64,000 nt of DNA. Origin: Neobacillus cucumis. Lineage in GTDB: Bacteria > Bacillota > Bacilli > Bacillales_B > DSM-18226. The notes under the pieces were generated by a model. That model searched no databases, was not told where the DNA came from, and was given only the letters and a program-made list of their open reading frames with translations. Shown one piece after another: positions 26,951-36,674 of this stretch. Position numbers and translations under genes: made by a program. Position 1 is the stretch's first letter. Each line of letters starts with the position of its first letter. The DNA is taken from the NCBI RefSeq assembly GCF_023715505.1, contig NZ_JAMBOH010000028.1, positions 1-64,000 on the forward strand, in the 5' to 3' direction.

Positions 26951-29608
26951 TTATAAGAATGGGTAGATCGCATTAGCGTAAGCAATTGCCCCTTTATTAT
27001 TAGGATGGCCCATTGAAGCTCGTTTGCAAATCTCAAAGTCTATTCCCGTACAACCAGCTTTTGTGCAGGAGATCAACCGATCAGCTACGATAAAATCCTG
27101 TGGGGACATATCCAAATTAATCCCGAATAAATAAGGATCCTTGGTAAGGGCAGAATGTTCTACACCAATATTGGGATCCGCGAAGAAAAACCGGTTTCCG
27201 CCCTCCGGAGTAGCATTGGTTTCATCCACAGCCTGTTGGAGAAACAATTTGGACTCGTTCGCAAGCTGCAAGCTTCTTTCATGTATGATCTGCAGGTGAT
27301 GTTCTGTCAAAAATCCAGCGGCCACACCGCCAGGTATTCCCTCTATCACAATTCCTAATGCGACAAGTAATACTTCTACAGCGCTAAGATCGCTGTGCTC
27401 AGAAACAGGAGGATAGTATCCCGTTACAATGACTTTTGCATTTGGAAAGGTAGTGGCCACTTTGTAAAATAATTTTTTACTATTATCAAGGAATTGAGTC
27501 CGATTAAGCTCACTTAAATCATCTTGATTAAAAGGATTCAGGACAACTCGAAGATTCACATCATTGATTCCGCCATCCATAATAATCAGATCTACCTGAG
27601 TTGGATCCCCAACAAATAGATCACACTGTTGAAGAATGGTCGGATAGGAAACGGGCACCTCTCCATCTACTGCTGGCGTGTTTGTATGATCATCTACTCC
27701 AATCGTTGCCCCAGAATGCGCAAGTACCTGGGTATAGAATCCGATATTTCCATTCCGGGCTTTAACCGCATTGCCGACCAGCGAATAGTGCTTTTCATGT
27801 TCAAATAACCCTTGACCCCAAGATACAGAATCACCAATAACGAGCATATGAAAGGTATCCAACACTAAATTAAGGGTGTTAGATGGAGTTCCATCTGATA
27901 GAATCACACGTGCTGTCACATGCTCTCCTGATGGATTTTGTTCAACGGTGGAAGGTCTGATCAAGGTGAACTCAAGTTGGGTTGGGCTTAATAAAGTTAC
28001 ATCCCTCATATCCTGATCATTGATCCGAATAATCGCATTTTCGGAAAATCCACTGCCAATTAACGTCACTTTTCGCCCTGGAGTCACTCGCATATGTTCA
28101 TTTTCCTTTTGATCCTGCTGGGCAGAGTCGACCTTGGGCTTAATATACAGAGAAGCTTTGTTGGATAATGTTCCATCCGACTGTTTTACCTGAATGGTGT
28201 GCTGCCCTCCTCTGATAAAAGGGGCTGAAAATTGCAGGGAAGTATCACTGTAAACGTTAGTTGGTACAGGTGAACCATCAATGAGCACAATATCCGTTTT
28301 CGTATAACGCTTACCTGTTAATGTGATGCTTTCCCCTGCAAAAGCATAGCCAGGAGTGGCTTCAAAAATAACGGGTTCAAGTAGTTTTCTCAAGAAATCT
28401 TCTGGATCGATGGCACGCATACTGATTGGCTCTGGCAGTTTTCCCCCCTCGTAGCCTGGGGAACCTTGGGCTACAGATGCTCCATCAGGCCCTCTGGATC
28501 CGGCCGTTCTGGTTCCAGGTCCGCAAACGGCTCCAAAGTTTGCTTTAAGAGAATCTCCCACAGGTCCTCCTGCTCCACCAGAACCCCTTTCACCAGGCAG
28601 ACCTCCTGCTCCTCCGCGTCCACCATCGACGGTTATGTAAAAACCTTGAAGGTATTGATTGATCACCTTCTGCGGGGCATATAGGGAAAGCTTTCCGCCA
28701 TATCCTCCATTCCCTCCATCTCCGCCTAAACCTGCATTTCCCCCAGCTCCTCCGTTGCCGCCAGCGCCGGAGCCAGACTTGCAGAATCCTGCCCAGTCCA
28801 ATTGCGCAGGTTTTCCTTTTCCTCCTTGGCCGCCATTCCCGCCATCCTGCCCAGCACCACCGATTATTCCATCCTGACCTCTTAAATCAAAAGCAGGACG
28901 TCCAATCATATCAAGAACCCATACTTCTAATTCAGGCGCACTAGTTCCATCTGGTCCTCTGCCCCCTTTGACTCCATGTATCCCATTTGTCCCTGTAATG
29001 CCTACTAGCGTAGTGGAAGTTGGGGCTTGAGGAGGGGTTGGTGGTTTGATAGGTTTAGCTGGGCTATATTTACTTGGCCTTTCCCATGTAAACGTAACAT
29101 TTTGCCCAACGGTTATTTTTTCAGCAATTAAAATAAGATAATGCTGTGGTTGTTTTAGAACGATTGTCGTATTGTCCTGTAAATTGATTTCAGTTGCGAC
29201 CCAATAAGCGGTATCCACATTAATCTGTGTCGTAAGACTCGATACAGAAGCAGCACTTACTGTTTTCGATGGTAAAGGAATGGCTTTCAGAATGGTAGCC
29301 TGGCCTCCAGTAGGTTGAAGGACTGGTGTGGCTGCCGTATTCGTTAATTTATACGCTGACTGGAAGTAGACTTGACTGGCCGCTAAGTTCGGATCAGGCC
29401 TTGTTAGCCCTGCTTGGGGAATTAAATTTCCTGATAAATTGAGTGTTCCAAGGGATGAAAGAGACGTAATTCCCACCGATTCAAGAACGGCTTTGTGATA
29501 CTGCAATCTGTCCTGGCTTGAACTTGTCAGTGAAGTGATCGTGTTAGGGCTCATAGTAATAGATTGTTTTGCAATTGGGATAAATTGTGTTCCTAGAGTA
29601 AAAGTCAT
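26951..29608 (-). CDS. Gly-rich/IPT-TIG/SGNH hydrolase multidomain protein
   Basis: An 885-aa protein of unusual architecture. After about 195 residues with a Pro-rich end (KPIKPPTPPQAPTS) comes a Gly-rich region (about 200-390) of GGxGG repeats resembling collagen-like or silk-like linkers. Two IPT/TIG beta-sandwich domains follow (about 415-495 and 510-592), then an SGNH/GDSL esterase (about 595-885) with its Ser in VIGDSVSWGQG, Asn in DGGINDVNL and His in MGHPNNKGA. The start is the ATG at 29608, 6 nt after AGGAGG; the open frame upstream would add an implausible membrane segment. No signal peptide is seen, so the route to the surface, if any, is unknown. It may be a surface or spore-coat esterase. 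Confidence 0.8.
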   Translation of the reverse strand: MTFTLGTQFIPIAKQSITMSPNTITSLTSSSQDRLQYHKAVLESVGITSLSSLGTLNLSGNLIPQAGLTRPDPNLAASQVYFQSAYKLTNTAATPVLQPTGGQATILKAIPLPSKTVSAASVSSLTTQINVDTAYWVATEINLQDNTTIVLKQPQHYLILIAEKITVGQNVTFTWERPSKYSPAKPIKPPTPPQAPTSTTLVGITGTNGIHGVKGGRGPDGTSAPELEVWVLDMIGRPAFDLRGQDGIIGGAGQDGGNGGQGGKGKPAQLDWAGFCKSGSGAGGNGGAGGNAGLGGDGGNGGYGGKLSLYAPQKVINQYLQGFYITVDGGRGGAGGLPGERGSGGAGGPVGDSLKANFGAVCGPGTRTAGSRGPDGASVAQGSPGYEGGKLPEPISMRAIDPEDFLRKLLEPVIFEATPGYAFAGESITLTGKRYTKTDIVLIDGSPVPTNVYSDTSLQFSAPFIRGGQHTIQVKQSDGTLSNKASLYIKPKVDSAQQDQKENEHMRVTPGRKVTLIGSGFSENAIIRINDQDMRDVTLLSPTQLEFTLIRPSTVEQNPSGEHVTARVILSDGTPSNTLNLVLDTFHMLVIGDSVSWGQGLFEHEKHYSLVGNAVKARNGNIGFYTQVLAHSGATIGVDDHTNTPAVDGEVPVSYPTILQQCDLFVGDPTQVDLIIMDGGINDVNLRVVLNPFNQDDLSELNRTQFLDNSKKLFYKVATTFPNAKVIVTGYYPPVSEHSDLSAVEVLLVALGIVIEGIPGGVAAGFLTEHHLQIIHERSLQLANESKLFLQQAVDETNATPEGGNRFFFADPNIGVEHSALTKDPYLFGINLDMSPQDFIVADRLISCTKAGCTGIDFEICKRASMGHPNNKGAIAYANAIYPFL

Positions 29609-29826
29609 GTGATTCCTCCTGAGAATAACAAAGTGTAGGCATTTATCATCCAACAACCCATAACTTACTGCTGATAAGATAATGGTTAGGTAGGACTTGA
29701 AATAACCCGATAAAAAATATATTGCAGAAGCTATCACAATAGACCCATATTTTGGTAATAAAGTCATAACTATAATTACACAACTGAAAAGGGCTAAAAA
29801 TTGGTCGAATTTAGGTTCTTGCTAGC
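29609..29826. other. leader region of the SGNH gene
   Basis: No gene was found; it presumably contains the SGNH promoter. Confidence 0.4.
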
Positions 29827-29871
29827 AAAAAAAGGAGAATGGGTAGTGATACTGCCTCATTCTCCTTTTTT
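29827..29871. terminator. bidirectional terminator
   Basis: Arms AAAAAAAGGAGAATG and CATTCTCCTTTTTT. It probably closes the transcript of the 55-aa gene at 29975-30142. Confidence 0.75.
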
Positions 29872-29974
29872 CTAGTTTTCATTTAGTCATTCGTAAACTC
29901 TATAATTCTTCGTAAATCATCGGGGATAAGTATTTTTATTATCTCTTTGGTCAATCTTTACCATCACAATGGAT

Positions 29975-30142
29975 TTAAAAAAGCCGGAATGTGCCTATTT
30001 TTGTTTTTCGAACATAATTGGGCTTATTGATCAGAATCGAATCTGTAATTACCTCGTCATTATATATGACAATGACAGATGTTGTATCCAAGTCCATTAT
30101 TGTTTTACCGGCAATACCCGCAAACGTTTTGGGATTATTCAT
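29975..30142 (-). CDS. small hypothetical protein, 55 aa
   Basis: A 55-aa protein starting MNNPKTFAGIAGK, with a good ribosome binding site (AAGAGGATTGG before the ATG). It is beta-strand-like with alternating hydrophobics (TSVIVIYNDEVITDSILI) and a basic end. A truncated copy at 22919-23018 keeps the same frame with mainly conservative substitutions, which supports real coding. It is followed by a strong terminator and is 78 nt downstream of the sugar-efflux gene, with which it may be co-transcribed or not. No known family is recognised. Confidence 0.6.
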   Translation of the reverse strand: MNNPKTFAGIAGKTIMDLDTTSVIVIYNDEVITDSILINKPNYVRKTKIGTFRLF

Positions 30143-30220
30143 ATTTCCAATCCTCTTCCATTAATTACTTCACAAATTCCGGTATGTAAAAGGAACCCTT
30201 TCAAGGTGATAAACTACATT

Positions 30221-31420
30221 TTATCCTGTTATTCCAACTGAATGAGAATCTTTCTTTGCCCTAACCCGATGAATGAATACAAGTCCAACCATTAAAATAA
30301 TGGACCCGCAAACCAATATGCCTGGAATGATAAAGATTCGTGGCTGGTAACCAGGTATGAAAAAAGGCAGAAAATAACCAATCAAAGAAGCTGTTTGAGA
30401 TAAGAATACATATAAACTGGATCCAAATCCAATGCGGGTATGAAACATACGCTGGACATACCCCATTGCTACCCCATATAAAACAGAGACGAAGAAAGAG
30501 TATAGTGGCTGGACAAGAAAAAACACCCATATTGGCGGTTGTAAAGAGTACAATAAATAAGTGATTAACGCACTTATGCTTCCAATTATGATAACAGGTT
30601 TACTGCCGAACTTATTGGCCCAATATCCTGCAACTGTCATAAACAGTAATTCAAAAACTGCCTGAACACTCCATAAGTAAGACATGATCTGGGGTGCTTT
30701 AAACAATTGAACGACCACAAGCGGTAAATAGAGTCCTCTTAATGCGTCAGCACAGGCGAGCAAAAGAAGAGCAAAAAGCATGCCGAGGGAGAAAGGTTCA
30801 CCTTTTATATTTGATATGTAGCTTTGAGCCTCATACTCTTTGTAGATGATAAGTACCACGAACAAAGCTGCATATCCCAGAAAGTTCCCCCACAGGACAC
30901 TTTTGAAATCGCCAATAATATATAAATTCGCTCCTACTAGCAATCCAGTAAAAAAACCGACACTAAGCGTTGCTCGAAGCCAGATTTGCGCCATTTCATA
31001 AATGTCGGGGGCTAGGGTCATAAAATGATTTCGTGCCATGGTAAAAAACTGCCCCATAATAAGCCCAGAAGGTGCGACAGCAAAAACCATGCCAATCAGT
31101 GTTACCACATAGGTTGACGCATTCATATAAATTAGCAAACCGGCCATACAAACAATACAGGCAAAGATGGGCAGTCGCTTCTTTCGCTTGATTTTATCGC
31201 TTATTATACCGACCACCATGGTCGTTACCATATTCAGTAATAAAGAAATAGAAAAAATTGAAACGATTTCGATTTTAGATAAACCAATTCCATCACGCAT
31301 ATAGACCGCGTTCATAGGTGCCAAAATCCCCGTTCCAATGCCGTAGAAAAACATACCAATTAGTAGAATCCAAGCTCCATTGATTTTCAAAAATAATTTA
31401 AAATCGGTGATTACTGTCAC
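30221..31420 (-). CDS. MFS sugar efflux transporter (Set family-like)
   Basis: A 399-aa major facilitator protein with about 12 helices. The layout resembles the SetA/SetB sugar-efflux group: FYGIGTGILAPMNAVYMRD in helix 1, GIISDKIKRKKRLPIF as motif A, and RATLSVGFFTG in the central half. Set proteins export sugars or glycosides and relieve sugar-phosphate stress. A large sugar catabolic locus begins 0.9 kb away, which may be coincidence. The start codon at 31420 reads as a non-ATG start, so the N-terminus is approximate. Confidence 0.78.
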   Translation of the reverse strand: MTVITDFKLFLKINGAWILLIGMFFYGIGTGILAPMNAVYMRDGIGLSKIEIVSIFSISLLLNMVTTMVVGIISDKIKRKKRLPIFACIVCMAGLLIYMNASTYVVTLIGMVFAVAPSGLIMGQFFTMARNHFMTLAPDIYEMAQIWLRATLSVGFFTGLLVGANLYIIGDFKSVLWGNFLGYAALFVVLIIYKEYEAQSYISNIKGEPFSLGMLFALLLLACADALRGLYLPLVVVQLFKAPQIMSYLWSVQAVFELLFMTVAGYWANKFGSKPVIIIGSISALITYLLYSLQPPIWVFFLVQPLYSFFVSVLYGVAMGYVQRMFHTRIGFGSSLYVFLSQTASLIGYFLPFFIPGYQPRIFIIPGILVCGSIILMVGLVFIHRVRAKKDSHSVGITG

Positions 31421-31630
31421 TTTTTCAGCACCTGCCCTGTAAAATGAAATTTCTACTATATTAATTGGATTTTCGACTTATAAACACCTGAATAATTATG
31501 TATTAAAAAACTCACCAACTATTAAATCACTTTGTTTGCTTTAAGACATGACTATTGTAAAGGATATATATTAATTACGTCGAAATTGATTATTACACGA
31601 TGTTTTTTGAAGAAGAAAGGATGGGCGAAT

Positions 31631-32188
31631 TTGTCAGCAAATTTCTGTTTAAAATGTGGTACTGGCCTGGAATTTCGTGATATTGACGGAACAAAGCGAA
31701 AGGCATGCCCCCGTTGTGATTTTATATTCTGGGGTGACTATAGTGTTGGCGTTGGAGCATTAGTCATTAAGGATGAAAAGTTCCTTCTAGTGAAACGAGC
31801 ACATAATCCTGGAAAAGGATACTGGACTAATCCAGGCGGATATATCGAACAATTGGAATCGATTGAAGATACGATTATACGAGAGGTTGAGGAAGAATCA
31901 GGAATTAAAGCAAAAGTAAAAGGAATTGTTGCGATTCGAGATCTCCCACGTAACATTCATAATCTTTATGTTGCTTTTGCAATGGAATATATGTGTGGAA
32001 TTCCAAGACCGGATGGTGTGGAGTCTGATGAAGCAGGGTTTTACAGTTTAGAAGAAATCGAGTCGATGAATGTAGCTCCCTTCACGAGATGGCTGATACA
32101 AGTTGCTTATCATGGAGAAAGTAAAGGCTTAATAAAGGATAATGATCCAGTAGTACCTATCCATGATAGTATTCTCTTTAAAGTTTGA
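31631..32188 (+). CDS. zinc-ribbon Nudix hydrolase
   Basis: A Nudix pyrophosphatase of about 185 aa with an N-terminal zinc ribbon (CLKCG and CPRCDF), as in NudC/YjaD-like or ADP-ribose hydrolases. The Nudix box is complete: GGYIEQLE, seven residues, then REVEEESGI. I choose the TTG at 31631 because AAAGGA lies 9 nt upstream and the zinc ribbon begins seven residues later. Upstream in-frame starts lack signals. It hydrolyses a nucleoside diphosphate linked to another moiety; the exact substrate cannot be told. It is monocistronic and convergent with the sugar locus. Confidence 0.85.
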   Translation: MSANFCLKCGTGLEFRDIDGTKRKACPRCDFIFWGDYSVGVGALVIKDEKFLLVKRAHNPGKGYWTNPGGYIEQLESIEDTIIREVEEESGIKAKVKGIVAIRDLPRNIHNLYVAFAMEYMCGIPRPDGVESDEAGFYSLEEIESMNVAPFTRWLIQVAYHGESKGLIKDNDPVVPIHDSILFKV

Positions 32189-32232
32189 TAAAAATCACTA
32201 CTCTGTCACAACACGACTAAACTCTCTTTACC

Positions 32233-32270
32233 AAAAAGAGACCATGATAAAACTGTCATGATCTCTTTTT
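32233..32270. terminator. bidirectional terminator
   Basis: Arms AAAAAGAGACCATGA and TCATGATCTCTTTTT with one mismatch, between the convergent Nudix gene and the sugar locus. Confidence 0.8.
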
Positions 32271-32283
32271 TCCTGAATCAATG

Positions 32284-33345
32284 TTAATCAAACGAAATTT
32301 CCATTCCTTTTTCACTGGATTCATAGATGCCACATAAAATTTTCATCATTTCTAATCCGTCTTCCACTGGACTTAAGGTCTCGGTTTCACCTAGGCAGGC
32401 TAATACGAAGTGATCCATTTCATTTTGAAAGCCTTGTTCGAAGTCAAATGTTAACGAATCTACCTGAGGAGTCATGTTCAATATCGTATTGTACTTTTCA
32501 GTAATGAGTGATAATTCTGGTTCAACTTCGAGTCCTCCTTTTTCTCCATAGAGTTTGATTGAGATTTCATTCTGTTTTGCATGGAGAGTAAAACTGACGT
32601 CTACCATTAAAGAAGCACCGTTTTCAAATCGGATCAACGCATTTGCCATGTCTTCAACGGTATTAATTTCCGGATTATAATCTGCAGCTTTATAGAATGA
32701 TAGATTTTTAATATTAGATCTGTTCCCGAGCTTAGAGTAGGTATTCCCGCTAATCGACTTTACTCTCGGTTTCCCCATTAAATACCAGCAAATATCAATT
32801 ACGTGTACGCCAAGATCAATTAAGGGTCCTCCACCTGATCTTTCGATATCTGAAAACCAACCGCCTGGATTTCCGAGTTTTCTTATGCAGGAAGCTTTGG
32901 CATAATAAATCTCACCGATCTCATCCGCATCAATAAAATCCTTTAATATCGCTGTATTGGAGGCATATCTTCTTACAAAACCAACCTGAAGGATTTTCCC
33001 GGTTTGTTTTACGGTTTCTTCAATTTGCTTTGCCTCAGCTACAGTGGTACTTAATGGCTTTTCTACTAGAACGTGTTTCCCTGCTTTTAATGCGGCAATG
33101 GCGATTTCCGCATGGGAGTGATTCCATGTACAGATACTGACCGCATCAATATCTTGATCAGCTAGTAATGACCGATAATCTCCATAAACTCTGGCAGCAC
33201 CATATTTATTTGCCTTCTCTTCTGCTCTTACTGTATTCTTATCACAAATGGCATATAACTCGGCTCTTTCATTTTTTTGATAGGACTGCAGATGCATATC
33301 TGAGATGGACCCAGCACCGATAACACCTATTTTAAGTTTCCCCAT
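32284..33345 (-). CDS. Gfo/Idh/MocA oxidoreductase 1
   Basis: A 353-aa NAD(P)-dependent sugar dehydrogenase-type protein. The Rossmann motif is GVIGAGSISDMH, the family EKP Lys is in LVEKPLS, and a GGGPLIDLGVHVID block carries the catalytic Asp and His. Members oxidise or reduce sugars, inositols or glycosides. It is the last gene of a set (permease, permease, binding protein, isomerase, this), 19 bp after the isomerase gene. It probably acts on the imported sugar together with that isomerase. Confidence 0.88.
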   Translation of the reverse strand: MGKLKIGVIGAGSISDMHLQSYQKNERAELYAICDKNTVRAEEKANKYGAARVYGDYRSLLADQDIDAVSICTWNHSHAEIAIAALKAGKHVLVEKPLSTTVAEAKQIEETVKQTGKILQVGFVRRYASNTAILKDFIDADEIGEIYYAKASCIRKLGNPGGWFSDIERSGGGPLIDLGVHVIDICWYLMGKPRVKSISGNTYSKLGNRSNIKNLSFYKAADYNPEINTVEDMANALIRFENGASLMVDVSFTLHAKQNEISIKLYGEKGGLEVEPELSLITEKYNTILNMTPQVDSLTFDFEQGFQNEMDHFVLACLGETETLSPVEDGLEMMKILCGIYESSEKGMEISFD

Positions 33346-33364
33346 TACTCATTCTCCCCTTCTA

Positions 33365-34228
33365 TTAAACTTGTTCCCAAATTCTCCGAACATTGTCTAA
33401 GCTAATCTTTGAACCCTTCTTACAATCCTCCATACCTTCAAATTCTATGGAGATATAGCCGTCATAATTTGAGTGCTTAATCACTTTAATGATTTCATAT
33501 ATATCAATGTCCCCGTGGCCAATAATGGAGCCTCTTAAATAATTCCCACAAGTTGTTTGAAACCATCCCTCTCCAGGGTTATACTTTTCAGGCCGGTAAT
33601 AAAAATCTTTAATATGAATCATTGAAGCATGTTGAATATTTTTCTTCACTGCTTTGATAGGATTTTCATCTACACAAAGAAAATTTCCGGTATCTAATGT
33701 GGTTTTGAAATTAACCTTATTTACACGATGTAGCAGAGCTTGGACACGGTCACTTGCTTGAATAAAATATCCATGGTTTTCAACACTAGTTGTAATACCA
33801 TATTCGGCTGCATAATCGGCAATTCTTTTACAGGCATCAGTGATTCTTGGTAAATCTTGTTCAAATTGTTGAAAAGAAGTCTCTCCGATCGGTCTCCAAG
33901 CCACATCATGACGCATAAGCTTTACCCCTAGCCTATTTGCAATATCCACTTGTTTAAATACTCTTTCTACTTCTTGTTCAAATTGCTCTTCATCCTCTGT
34001 AATAAAGTTTGCTCCAATTGCATAATTAGAAATCTCAATACCGACATTTTCTGCTTTTTGGCGTATCGCATCTGCTAAATCAGGATTTTCGTCCAATGAA
34101 AACCCCATTGGTACGATTTCAATATGTTCTCCGCCTTGCTCGGCAGTCCATTCGATTGCTTCAAGGATATTTAATTCCTTTGACTTAAGGGCTGAATATA
34201 AACTATAAGAACTTAAACCTAGTTTCAT
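33365..34228 (-). CDS. TIM-barrel sugar isomerase/epimerase-like protein 1
   Basis: A 287-aa protein of the AP endonuclease 2/xylose isomerase-like TIM-barrel superfamily. Metal-ligand blocks are visible: SVENHGY (Glu), TLDTGNFL (Asp), MIHIKDFYY (His) and YISIEFEG (Glu). Members include inosose isomerases, 3-keto-sugar epimerases and beta-eliminating glycoside lyases. Pairing with the oxidoreductase downstream fits an oxidise-then-rearrange reaction. It follows the binding-protein gene by about 120 bp. Confidence 0.85.
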   Translation of the reverse strand: MKLGLSSYSLYSALKSKELNILEAIEWTAEQGGEHIEIVPMGFSLDENPDLADAIRQKAENVGIEISNYAIGANFITEDEEQFEQEVERVFKQVDIANRLGVKLMRHDVAWRPIGETSFQQFEQDLPRITDACKRIADYAAEYGITTSVENHGYFIQASDRVQALLHRVNKVNFKTTLDTGNFLCVDENPIKAVKKNIQHASMIHIKDFYYRPEKYNPGEGWFQTTCGNYLRGSIIGHGDIDIYEIIKVIKHSNYDGYISIEFEGMEDCKKGSKISLDNVRRIWEQV

Positions 34229-34348
34229 TTTCTACCTCCAATTATTTAAACATAAGTGCAATCCATATTATGATACCTTTAACCAACGGGAAAAAATTAT
34301 CATATAAACCAGAGGAGTTTTTGATACTCCCCTGCATGAACGATTGTA

Positions 34349-35722
34349 CTATTGATTAGCAGACCACTTTTCAGCACGTTTTTGTAAGTCATCCAAATAG
34401 GACTGAATATCTGGAGCATTTCCGTTACGCGCCTTACTAATAAAGCCGTTGATGGCAGGTACAATTTCACTTCCGAAAAACGGATCTGCTTCATCTAAGA
34501 GAGTCGATTTAGAAACTTGGGCGATTTCCATTGCAGTTTTCATATATTTATCTTCTTTTGATACGAAACTAGCATCTGTAAGGGTTGGAGTAAATTTGAA
34601 ATTATCATAGGTATATTTTTGGGTAATTGGACCTGTTAGGAATTTTAAAACCTCCCAGGATGCTTCAACGTTTTTAGCATCTTTTGCCATTACAAAAGGG
34701 TCTACAGCAACCCATCCTTCACCATTAGGACCTAGATTTAAGGTTGATTCAAAACGATCAAGCAATTTGGTATTTTTATTGGCCATGACTTCGCCCATCG
34801 TGCTTGCACCATTTGCATCTAAATGAATAGCGATATCGTTATTCTCCAAGCCAAAGTTTTCATTTCCTTGGGTATTCAAAATGCCTGGCGGTGCATATTT
34901 TGCTGCCTCTTTTAACCATTCAAAGGCTTTAACCATTTCTGGTGAATTCAAATTCCATTTGATATTTTTTAGATCGTTTAATGTCCCTTCTCCTCCATTT
35001 GCTCCATACGCATAACTTAAAGCTACAAAAGTGGATGCATTTAAAGCTTTTCCATCAAACCAAATACCATAGTTCTTTTTTCCGGTTTTAGGATTTTTCC
35101 CAGTCATTTTCTTTGCTGTTTCTAATATTTCTTCAGGAGTTGGATTGTTTGATAAGTAATCTACTCCCCATTCATCAAAAAGCTTTTTATCATAGATAAT
35201 AATACGTTTTCCGAGCACAGCTGGAATTCCAAAATGAACTTTTTTGTCAAAAGATTTTGTACTATAGGAATTTTCCCAAACACCTTTTAAATACATATTA
35301 GGATCAAAGGACGAATCTTTTTCAATCAATGGATCTAATCCTTTTAACAGCCCTTGTTTCTGCCACTGGGAAGCAAATGCCCCACCCGTATAAAGAATGT
35401 CAACATCTCCAGATTTTAACATCGCCGTTTGTTTTGCTTGAGCATTTTCCCAAGGTACTTGGTATAATTCTAATTTAATATTTGGGTATCTTGGTTCAAA
35501 TTCTTTCTTAAGAAAATCTTTTAATCCCACATTCTCGATACCAGTAATAGGATCAATACCACTTTCTAACTGCCAGCCTGCCAGAGAAACACGAACGGTG
35601 CCCTTAATTTTCGAAACAACTTTAGCATCACTCACTTCTTCCTTTGTGCTGCTTGTAGAAGAACATGCAGCTGTGGTTAACATAAGTAATGCAATAAAGA
35701 TAAGATAAAGTTTTTTAACCAT
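34349..35722 (-). CDS. ABC sugar-binding lipoprotein 1
   Basis: A 457-aa family 1 extracellular solute-binding lipoprotein. A signal peptide ends in a lipobox with Cys (TTAACSS). The body shows the expected sugar-binder blocks: DILYTGGAFASQW, then AVLGKRIIIYDKKLFDEWG, then a late PFFGSEIVPAINGF. It lies 59 bp downstream of the second permease gene and delivers substrate to that pair. No ATPase gene is present; such importers normally borrow the shared MsmX-type ATPase. Confidence 0.9.
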   Translation of the reverse strand: MVKKLYLIFIALLMLTTAACSSTSSTKEEVSDAKVVSKIKGTVRVSLAGWQLESGIDPITGIENVGLKDFLKKEFEPRYPNIKLELYQVPWENAQAKQTAMLKSGDVDILYTGGAFASQWQKQGLLKGLDPLIEKDSSFDPNMYLKGVWENSYSTKSFDKKVHFGIPAVLGKRIIIYDKKLFDEWGVDYLSNNPTPEEILETAKKMTGKNPKTGKKNYGIWFDGKALNASTFVALSYAYGANGGEGTLNDLKNIKWNLNSPEMVKAFEWLKEAAKYAPPGILNTQGNENFGLENNDIAIHLDANGASTMGEVMANKNTKLLDRFESTLNLGPNGEGWVAVDPFVMAKDAKNVEASWEVLKFLTGPITQKYTYDNFKFTPTLTDASFVSKEDKYMKTAMEIAQVSKSTLLDEADPFFGSEIVPAINGFISKARNGNAPDIQSYLDDLQKRAEKWSANQ

Positions 35723-35781
35723 GGTACCTTCCCCCTTAAAATAGATTGATAAGTTGTTCTCACTTATCTTAAAAAAGCAGA

Positions 35782-36663
35782 TTATTGTTTGATTCCTGAC
35801 AACGCAATGCTTTCAACGATATAGCGTTGCAGGAATAGATAAAGAACAATTACCGGTATGAGACTCGCTGTCGTTGCGGCCATTATGACGGAAGGTAAGG
35901 GCAAATCTTTGTTGTACGAAAACATCGCTATTCCCAATTGAATGGTATATTTATCAGGTGTTTTCAAAGCTAATAAAGGCCAGAGTAAATCATTCCAAAC
36001 AGCTAAAAATTGTAAAATGACCATGGTGGCTAAGACGGGAATACATAGAGGTAAATAAATCTTTAAAAATACGATAAATTCGTTAGCACCATCAATGATC
36101 GCTGCTTCTCGCAAGCTCCCTGGAAGTTGATCGATAAATGATTTTGCCAAAAAGGTTCCAAATGCATAATTTAATGCGGGTAAAAAGAAAGACCAATAAG
36201 TATCTAAAAGCTTAAACTTAGCAAACATTAAATATTGCGGAATCATCGTCATTTCAAAGGGGATCATCATGGTACTTAAAGCGAGTAAAAGGACAATATT
36301 GGATCCTTTAAATTTCAACTTTGATATGGCATACCCTGAAAATAACGCCGACATAAGACTTACTATAATGACTCCTAATGACACGATAAGAGAGTTAATC
36401 ATATATTTTAGCATTGGGATATTTGTGAAAGCCATTTGATAGGTTTTAATCGAAAACTCTTCAGGCCAAAATCTTGGTGGGAATGGAATTTTAAGTCTTG
36501 CACCCCAATCAAAACTGGTTATAACCATCCAAATGAAAGGTATGATCATAATTAAGGATCCTATTAGTAAAACAGCTATTAGTACCCCATCAGCAACTGC
36601 TTTAGGACGAAACAAAGAATGTTTTCTAATAGGTTTGTTTCTATTAATCGTTGTGATTTTCAT
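35782..36663 (-). CDS. carbohydrate ABC permease 1 (MalG-like)
   Basis: A 293-aa inner membrane subunit with six helices. The EAA coupling loop reads LREAAIIDGANEFIVFLKIYLPLC, the MalG form. It starts 11 bp after the partner permease gene and is translated with it. The substrate is not visible in sequence; the downstream oxidoreductase and isomerase suggest a sugar or glycoside. Confidence 0.9.
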   Translation of the reverse strand: MKITTINRNKPIRKHSLFRPKAVADGVLIAVLLIGSLIMIIPFIWMVITSFDWGARLKIPFPPRFWPEEFSIKTYQMAFTNIPMLKYMINSLIVSLGVIIVSLMSALFSGYAISKLKFKGSNIVLLLALSTMMIPFEMTMIPQYLMFAKFKLLDTYWSFFLPALNYAFGTFLAKSFIDQLPGSLREAAIIDGANEFIVFLKIYLPLCIPVLATMVILQFLAVWNDLLWPLLALKTPDKYTIQLGIAMFSYNKDLPLPSVIMAATTASLIPVIVLYLFLQRYIVESIALSGIKQ

Positions 36664-36674
36664 TGTTTCCCCCC

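Noticed and set aside
28659..28877. Pro-rich plus-strand frame opposite the Gly-rich region
   Set aside because: It is the antisense shadow of GGxGG codons (GGN read as CC-rich), with no start signal.
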